A model generated the notes under the pieces. It worked only from the letters and a program-made list of their open reading frames with translations, searched no databases and was not told the DNA's origin. The translations under genes and the position numbers were made by a program. Positions 32,698 to 36,430 of a DNA stretch of 36,430 bases are shown piece by piece; position 1 is the stretch's first letter, and every line of letters starts with the position of its first letter. The DNA lies in the NCBI GenBank assembly GCA_045639185.1, contig JAZUCO010000051.1, forward strand, positions 1-36,430. The letters run 5' to 3'. This DNA comes from UBA1081 sp045639185 (GTDB lineage: Bacteria; Bacillota; Clostridia; Oscillospirales; Acutalibacteraceae).

Positions 32698-33495
32698 TCA
32701 TCCTTTGTAAATCATCGGGTCTATGTAGTTAATTGTAAGTTTGATACCCCATTCGCCCATATCACCCTGCCATGTGCCTGAGTGGGGTTCAATAGAAAGC
32801 ATACCGTTATATTTGTACTCATAAAGAAGTCCCATAATCTGACGCCAGTCGATCATATCAAGACCTGCGGGAGGATCATCAACGTGGTCACCGCCTATAT
32901 TGATTGTACCCTTGATGTGGAAATGATAGATTCTGTCTGCCCAGTCCTTGATTTCTTCAAGATACTTGCCTGAACCTGAGTTAATACAATGTGAGGGGTC
33001 ATATTTGATACCGAGGTCACGGACACGGCTCATAATTGCAAGCCAAGCTTTGGGTTCTCTTACGAAGTTTGACCAGTCACAGTTGTAGCAAGCAACCTTA
33101 ATGCCCTTTTCCTTTGCGTATTCACAAACCTTTGAAAGATATGCAACTGCATAGTCACAATTATCGAAGAAAGACTTGTCTTCAACTTCATTTACGCCTG
33201 TAACAAAAACGGGACAACCCAGCTCTGCACAGACATCAATGAGCTTATATGAATTATTGAGTTCTTCTTCAATAATTTCACCGTTATCGTCAATTTTATC
33301 TGCACCCCATCTGCCGATTGACATAACCTTTACGTCATACTGCTCACTCCACTTTTTGATATCGGGAATAAGTGCAATAAGGTCATCGGGATTATTTCCG
33401 TTATTATAGCAGAATTCAACTGCGTGGAGACCAAGGTCAGCAAGATGCTTGAAACCCTCTTCACTCCAGTATTCAATCATTCCGAGTGTCATCAT
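32698..33495 (-). CDS. Xylose-isomerase-like TIM barrel (sugar phosphate isomerase/epimerase family), 265 aa
   Basis: A third homologue in the operon: TLGMIEYWSEEGFKHLADLG, AVEFCYNNGNNPDD, KVACYNCDWSNF, IKYDPSHCINSG, YHFHIKGTINIGG and GMLSIEPHSGTW. Asp/His (KYDPSH), His (HFHIKG) and Glu (SIEPH) fit the metal site. The usual first-site Glu is replaced by a YNCDW segment, so this copy may differ in chemistry. AAGGAG lies 8 nt before the double ATG. It follows the dehydrogenase gene by 12 nt. The three paralogues are diverged from each other, so they are probably successive steps or subunits rather than recent duplicates. Confidence 0.86.
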   Translation of the reverse strand: MMTLGMIEYWSEEGFKHLADLGLHAVEFCYNNGNNPDDLIALIPDIKKWSEQYDVKVMSIGRWGADKIDDNGEIIEEELNNSYKLIDVCAELGCPVFVTGVNEVEDKSFFDNCDYAVAYLSKVCEYAKEKGIKVACYNCDWSNFVREPKAWLAIMSRVRDLGIKYDPSHCINSGSGKYLEEIKDWADRIYHFHIKGTINIGGDHVDDPPAGLDMIDWRQIMGLLYEYKYNGMLSIEPHSGTWQGDMGEWGIKLTINYIDPMIYKG

Positions 33496-33507
33496 TTTAA
33501 TTTCTCC

Positions 33508-34593
33508 TTAGTTATCAATATAGACAGGCTTACCTGTCTTTGCTGATTCGTAAATAGCTTCAAGAATCTGAGTTACAACCATTGCCTGTTCGGGCTTGAC
33601 GCACTGTTCACGTTTGCCGAGAACTGCATCAATCCAGATTCTCTGATCGATGAATGCATTGTCGTCTGAATCGCCTTCATAGAATGCAACACCGCCGCAA
33701 TCCATATTGGGAGTTTCAATGCACTGTCTGCCGTTCTTTACATAGTTGATACGGATATCATCAAGAGTGTCAATACCACCTTTATCACCGCAGAGAACGA
33801 AGCAAGCTTCACGTGCTTCTGCAACGTTGAGTGCCCAGCTTGATTCAAGAGTAACAACAGCACCGTTTTCCATTACGATATAGCCGAAAGCGGAATCTTC
33901 AACAGTGAACTTTTCGGGATCCCAGTCACCCCAGGCATTAGCTGTGTTTGTCTGATTAGCAAGTTTTCTGAATGTGTTACCTACAACCATCTTGGGCTTG
34001 TAGTTATTCATCATCCAGAGTGTAAGGTCGAGAGCATGAGTACCGATATCGATAAGAGGACCGCCACCCTGCTCGTATTCGTTAAGGAAAACGCCCCATG
34101 TGGGAACAGCTCTTCTGCGGATAGCAACAGCCTTTGCGTAGTAGATTTCACCGATTTCACCTGCATCGCAGACAGCCTTTGCATAAAGGTTTTCACCGCA
34201 CTGTCTGTTCTGATAACCGATTGAAAGAAGCTTTCCTGTTCTTACAGATGCTTCATACATAGCCTTTGCTTCAGCATAGGTCTTTGCCATGGGTTTTTCA
34301 CACATAACGTGTTTGCCTGATTCCATTGCATCAATAGAAATGAAGCTGTGTGAACGGTTGGGGGTACAAACGTGAACAACATCAATTGTTTCGTCCTTTA
34401 TAAGCTCTTTGTAATCTGTATATGTCTTTGCATCGGGAGTGCCGAATTTCTTAGCAGCCTTTTCTGCTCTTTCGGGAATAATGTCACAGAATGCAACCAT
34501 TTCAACTTCGGGAATTTTTGCGAGATTGGGCATGTGCTTACCGTTTGCAATACCACCGCAACCAATAACACCGATTCTTACTTTTTTGTCCAT
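33508..34593 (-). CDS. Gfo/Idh/MocA-family NAD(P)-dependent sugar dehydrogenase
   Basis: A 361-residue enzyme, first gene of the operon. The Rossmann motif reads RIGVIGCGGIANGKH, then VVHVCTPNRSHSF and the complete catalytic EKP motif in HVMCEKPMAKTYAEA. The active-site region GGGPLIDIGTHALDLTLWM has Asp and His in the usual substrate-binding positions. It should oxidise a hydroxyl of a sugar, glycoside or cyclitol. Unlike the oxidoreductase at 12765, the catalytic Lys is kept. AAGGATG lies about 9 nt before the ATG at 34593; the in-frame extension to 34626 has no ribosome site. The immediate downstream TIM barrels suggest oxidation followed by isomerisation or elimination. Confidence 0.92.
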   Translation of the reverse strand: MDKKVRIGVIGCGGIANGKHMPNLAKIPEVEMVAFCDIIPERAEKAAKKFGTPDAKTYTDYKELIKDETIDVVHVCTPNRSHSFISIDAMESGKHVMCEKPMAKTYAEAKAMYEASVRTGKLLSIGYQNRQCGENLYAKAVCDAGEIGEIYYAKAVAIRRRAVPTWGVFLNEYEQGGGPLIDIGTHALDLTLWMMNNYKPKMVVGNTFRKLANQTNTANAWGDWDPEKFTVEDSAFGYIVMENGAVVTLESSWALNVAEAREACFVLCGDKGGIDTLDDIRINYVKNGRQCIETPNMDCGGVAFYEGDSDDNAFIDQRIWIDAVLGKREQCVKPEQAMVVTQILEAIYESAKTGKPVYIDN

Positions 34594-34630
34594 AAAACAA
34601 CATCCTTTCAGGATAAAATTATACACTTAT

Positions 34631-34659
34631 AGAATAAAACAATAAAAAATAAAAATCAA
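34631..34659 (-). promoter_or_regulatory. Candidate promoter of the dehydrogenase/TIM-barrel operon
   Basis: Minus-strand TTGATT (34654-34659), 17-nt spacer and TATTCT (34631-34636). A second possible -10 (TATAAT) lies about 15 bp further downstream but has a poor -35. The region is extremely AT-rich, so the assignment is tentative. Confidence 0.4.
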
Positions 34660-34693
34660 GTTTTTATTAAAATATGGAGTGTATAAAAATATA

Positions 34694-34734
34694 CAAAAAA
34701 ATTGTGCAGAATCAACAAATCAATTCTGCACAAT
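34694..34734 (-). terminator. Intrinsic terminator of the rsmI operon
   Basis: On the minus strand, ATTGTGCAGAAT and ATTCTGCACAAT form a perfect 12-bp stem (34701-34734, 10-nt loop), followed by seven T. It begins 3 nt after the stop of the membrane-anchored protein gene. Confidence 0.92.
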
Positions 34735-34737
34735 TCA

Positions 34738-35340
34738 TTATACCGCATTCAATATATACAATTTTACTTTTTCAAAAAATTCATCTCTGTCATAAATATT
34801 TCTGAATTTTTCATCGAGTTCGGCAATTCTTTCTTTATCAAAAGAAACATTTTCGTTCTTATCGTCACACATTGCATACATCTGACCGACAACCGACTTT
34901 ATCTTTTCATAGCCGATGCTTGCAATTCCGTTTACTGCTTCTTGAGGAAGAGGCCCTCCGTTATGTCTAAAGAAAAATGAAAGCGAATCTGCCGTAATAT
35001 CTTCATCAAAATAGAAAAGAGCATAGACTTCCCTTCTCCATTTTTCGGCTGTTTCATATTCGGCATCAGGGTCGCCTGACTTCTCAACCTGATGCTGTAA
35101 AACACACATTACACCTTCGGCAAGCTCTTTTGCATCGGCATTCTGAACTTTCTCGGCAGTAAGCTCTGTGTACTTCTGTATCATTTCTGAATATCTTTTA
35201 AGCTGTTCGTGCTGTTTTGCAATGATTTCATTTTTCTTTTTTACAGCCTTTGAAGCTTTGCTCGCAACTAAAATAAAAATCACAACAAGAACAAGAAAAA
35301 CAACCCATAAATACCAGAATTCCTTTATTGATTCAAGCAT
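34738..35340 (-). CDS. Membrane-anchored protein of unknown function (possible DUF4375/DMP19-like)
   Basis: A 200-residue protein with one N-terminal transmembrane helix (about 9-27, LWVVFLVLVVIFILVA). A basic then coiled-coil-prone segment follows (28-65), and the C-terminal globular domain has SLSFFFRHNGGPLPQEAVNG followed by IGYEKIKSVVGQMYAM. That pattern recalls the DMP19/DUF4375 domain, but the similarity was judged by eye only. Few Lys follow the start, so the globular domain is probably cytoplasmic. GGAGG lies 7-8 nt before the ATG, overlapping the rsmI end, and the start is 2 nt after the rsmI stop. It is the last gene of the unit; its role is unknown. Confidence 0.7.
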   Translation of the reverse strand: MLESIKEFWYLWVVFLVLVVIFILVASKASKAVKKKNEIIAKQHEQLKRYSEMIQKYTELTAEKVQNADAKELAEGVMCVLQHQVEKSGDPDAEYETAEKWRREVYALFYFDEDITADSLSFFFRHNGGPLPQEAVNGIASIGYEKIKSVVGQMYAMCDDKNENVSFDKERIAELDEKFRNIYDRDEFFEKVKLYILNAV

Positions 35341-35342
35341 TA

Positions 35343-36167
35343 TTAATCCTCCATAAGCGCTTTATAGATATCGCCCTTTTTCATTCCAGATTCTTTTGCA
35401 GCTCTTTTTGCGGCTTCTGAAGAAGACATTCCCTCTTCAACATATTGTCTGGCAAGAGAAACACCGTCAACAGTTTCATCTTCTGTTTCTTCTTTCTTCT
35501 TACCCTCAATAATAAGCACATATTCGCCCTTGAGTTTCACACCATTATACTTTTCAGCGGCTTCAGAAAGAGTCGTATGTTCAACGGATTCGTGGATTTT
35601 TGTAAGCTCCTTAATGATTGCAATATTTCTGTCACCGAAAAATTCCAGCATATCACGGAGAGTTGCCGCAAGTTTGTGAGGTGCTTCATAGAAAAACATT
35701 GTGCGTCTTTCGTCTTTAACCTCTTCAAGATGTTCCCTTCTCTTGGGCTTATTACCCGTCAGGAAGCCTTCAAAAGTAAATCTTCCCACATCCATACCGC
35801 TGATTGCGGCTGCTGTTATAATTGCAGAAGGGCCCGGCACGGAAACAACATCAATACCGTGCTCGTGACAGAGTGCAACAAGGTCTGTACCCGGGTCAGA
35901 GATTGCAGGCATACCTGCATCTGTTACTAAAGCACAGTCTTCACCATCAAGAATACGGGAAATAATGTGAGAGCTTTTCTGAGCCTTATTATGCTCATAA
36001 TAGCTGACCATAGGTTTCTTTATTTCAAAGTGATTAAGAAGCTTTACGGTGACTCTGGTGTCCTCTGCTGCGATAAAATCAACTTCTTCAAAAGTTTTTA
36101 CCGCTCTGGGTGAAAAATCACCTAAATTTCCGATGGGAGTACCCACTACATAAAGTTTTCCGCTCAT
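35343..36167 (-). CDS. rsmI: 16S rRNA (cytidine-1402-2'-O)-methyltransferase
   Basis: Methylates the ribose of C1402 in the decoding centre of 16S rRNA, using SAM. The 274-residue length is normal. The tetrapyrrole-methylase fold shows KLYVVGTPIGNLGDFSPRAV at the N-terminus, then AAEDTRVTVKLLNHF, VTDAGMPAISDPGTDLV, VSVPGPSAIITAAAISG, FEGFL and FYEAPHKLAATLRDM, all diagnostic of RsmI. The C-terminal region with SSSEAAKRAAKESGMKKGDIY is the helical RsmI tail. Its ATG overlaps the stop of the small Sm-like gene (ATGA), so the two are coupled, and it is followed closely by the membrane-anchored gene. Confidence 0.96.
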   Translation of the reverse strand: MSGKLYVVGTPIGNLGDFSPRAVKTFEEVDFIAAEDTRVTVKLLNHFEIKKPMVSYYEHNKAQKSSHIISRILDGEDCALVTDAGMPAISDPGTDLVALCHEHGIDVVSVPGPSAIITAAAISGMDVGRFTFEGFLTGNKPKRREHLEEVKDERRTMFFYEAPHKLAATLRDMLEFFGDRNIAIIKELTKIHESVEHTTLSEAAEKYNGVKLKGEYVLIIEGKKKEETEDETVDGVSLARQYVEEGMSSSEAAKRAAKESGMKKGDIYKALMED

Positions 36168-36379
36168 TCTATAACAACTTTCCTTTTACCGTTTTTATTT
36201 TTCGGATATTCTCTTATTCTGCTTATGTAATCAATATTTACAGCCTGCAGATTTCCGTCTTTACCTTCAAGTTCAACCCAACCGTCAGCAACGGATTTAA
36301 CAATGCCGTCTGCAACTGAACCTGAACCTAAATTTATAAGACAATCTTTGCCGATGAATTTTTCAACAATATGACTCAT
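36164..36379 (-). CDS. Small conserved protein, SH3/Sm-like beta-barrel (unknown function)
   Basis: A 71-residue protein. The pattern KDCLINLGSGSVADGIVKSV then GWVELEGKDGNLQAVNIDYI alternates short hydrophobic strands in the manner of a Sm-like or SH3-like barrel, as in many small clostridial proteins that may bind RNA. No name is assigned. GAGG lies about 10 nt before the ATG. The stop overlaps the rsmI start by 4 nt, which suggests translational coupling and perhaps a ribosome-related job. The 51 bp upstream to the window edge show no complete promoter. Confidence 0.7.
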   Translation of the reverse strand: MSHIVEKFIGKDCLINLGSGSVADGIVKSVADGWVELEGKDGNLQAVNIDYISRIREYPKNKNGKRKVVIE

Positions 36380-36430
36380 ATCAACAAATCCTCTTTTCTT
36401 TCTTTTTATCCGAAGAATATTAAATAATCG

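Noticed and set aside
35445..35930. 161-codon open frame on the plus strand
   Set aside because: Antisense to rsmI and without recognisable domains.

Overview
The window looks like chromosomal DNA of a low-GC, Gram-positive gut or rumen bacterium of the Oscillospirales/Ruminococcaceae type. The evidence is AT-rich intergenic DNA, strong GGAGG-type ribosome binding sites, canonical TTGACA/TATAAT promoters with 17-nt spacers, a type I dockerin module with Thr-rich linkers, several glycoside hydrolases (GH2, GH36, GH78), a ThyX thymidylate synthase and a Clp ATPase with an N-terminal zinc finger. This placement is inferred from gene content; no rRNA or tRNA gene is present to confirm it.

Layout, left to right. 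1-1430 (minus): serC followed by serA, cut by the window edge (serine synthesis). 1641-2450 (plus): a small alkaline-phosphatase-superfamily protein, convergent with a single glpK (2504-4021, minus). 4124-4236: a REP/MITE-like intergenic repeat. 4305-6710 (minus): a large membrane-spanning TIR protein with a C-terminal DUF6273-like domain and its own strong promoter and terminator. 6918-12569 (minus): a five-gene operon thyX - yerC-like - methyltransferase - hslO - clpE-like. 12765-14579 (plus): a Gfo/Idh/MocA oxidoreductase fused to a GNAT acetyltransferase. 14621-23227 (minus): GH2 beta-galactosidase, GNAT-GH78 alpha-L-rhamnosidase, a zinc-ribbon membrane protein, a DUF2207 membrane protein and ftcD. 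23379-25865 (plus): a RlmD/RumA-type rRNA methyltransferase and a dockerin-bearing D-Ala-D-Ala carboxypeptidase-like protein. 25932-29663 (plus): GH36 alpha-galactosidase-like, GT4 and GT2. 29699-30790 (minus): an XRE-type regulator. 30959-34593 (minus): an operon of one Gfo/Idh/MocA dehydrogenase and three xylose-isomerase-like TIM barrels. 34738-36379 (minus): a small Sm-like protein, rsmI and a membrane-anchored protein of unknown function.

Most of the window serves plant-glycan use (rhamnose, beta-galactose, alpha-galactose) and sugar oxidation/isomerisation. No sugar transporter gene is visible. The features most likely to be new biology are the TIR protein, whose predicted topology is that of a transmembrane receptor; the two independent fusions of GNAT domains to carbohydrate enzymes; the tandem ThyX with one degenerate half; the dockerin-carrying carboxypeptidase with an altered SxN motif; and the dehydrogenase plus triple TIM-barrel operon, which recalls oxidative (3-keto) glycoside cleavage pathways. 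No CRISPR array, transposase, prophage, tRNA, rRNA or recognisable riboswitch was found.
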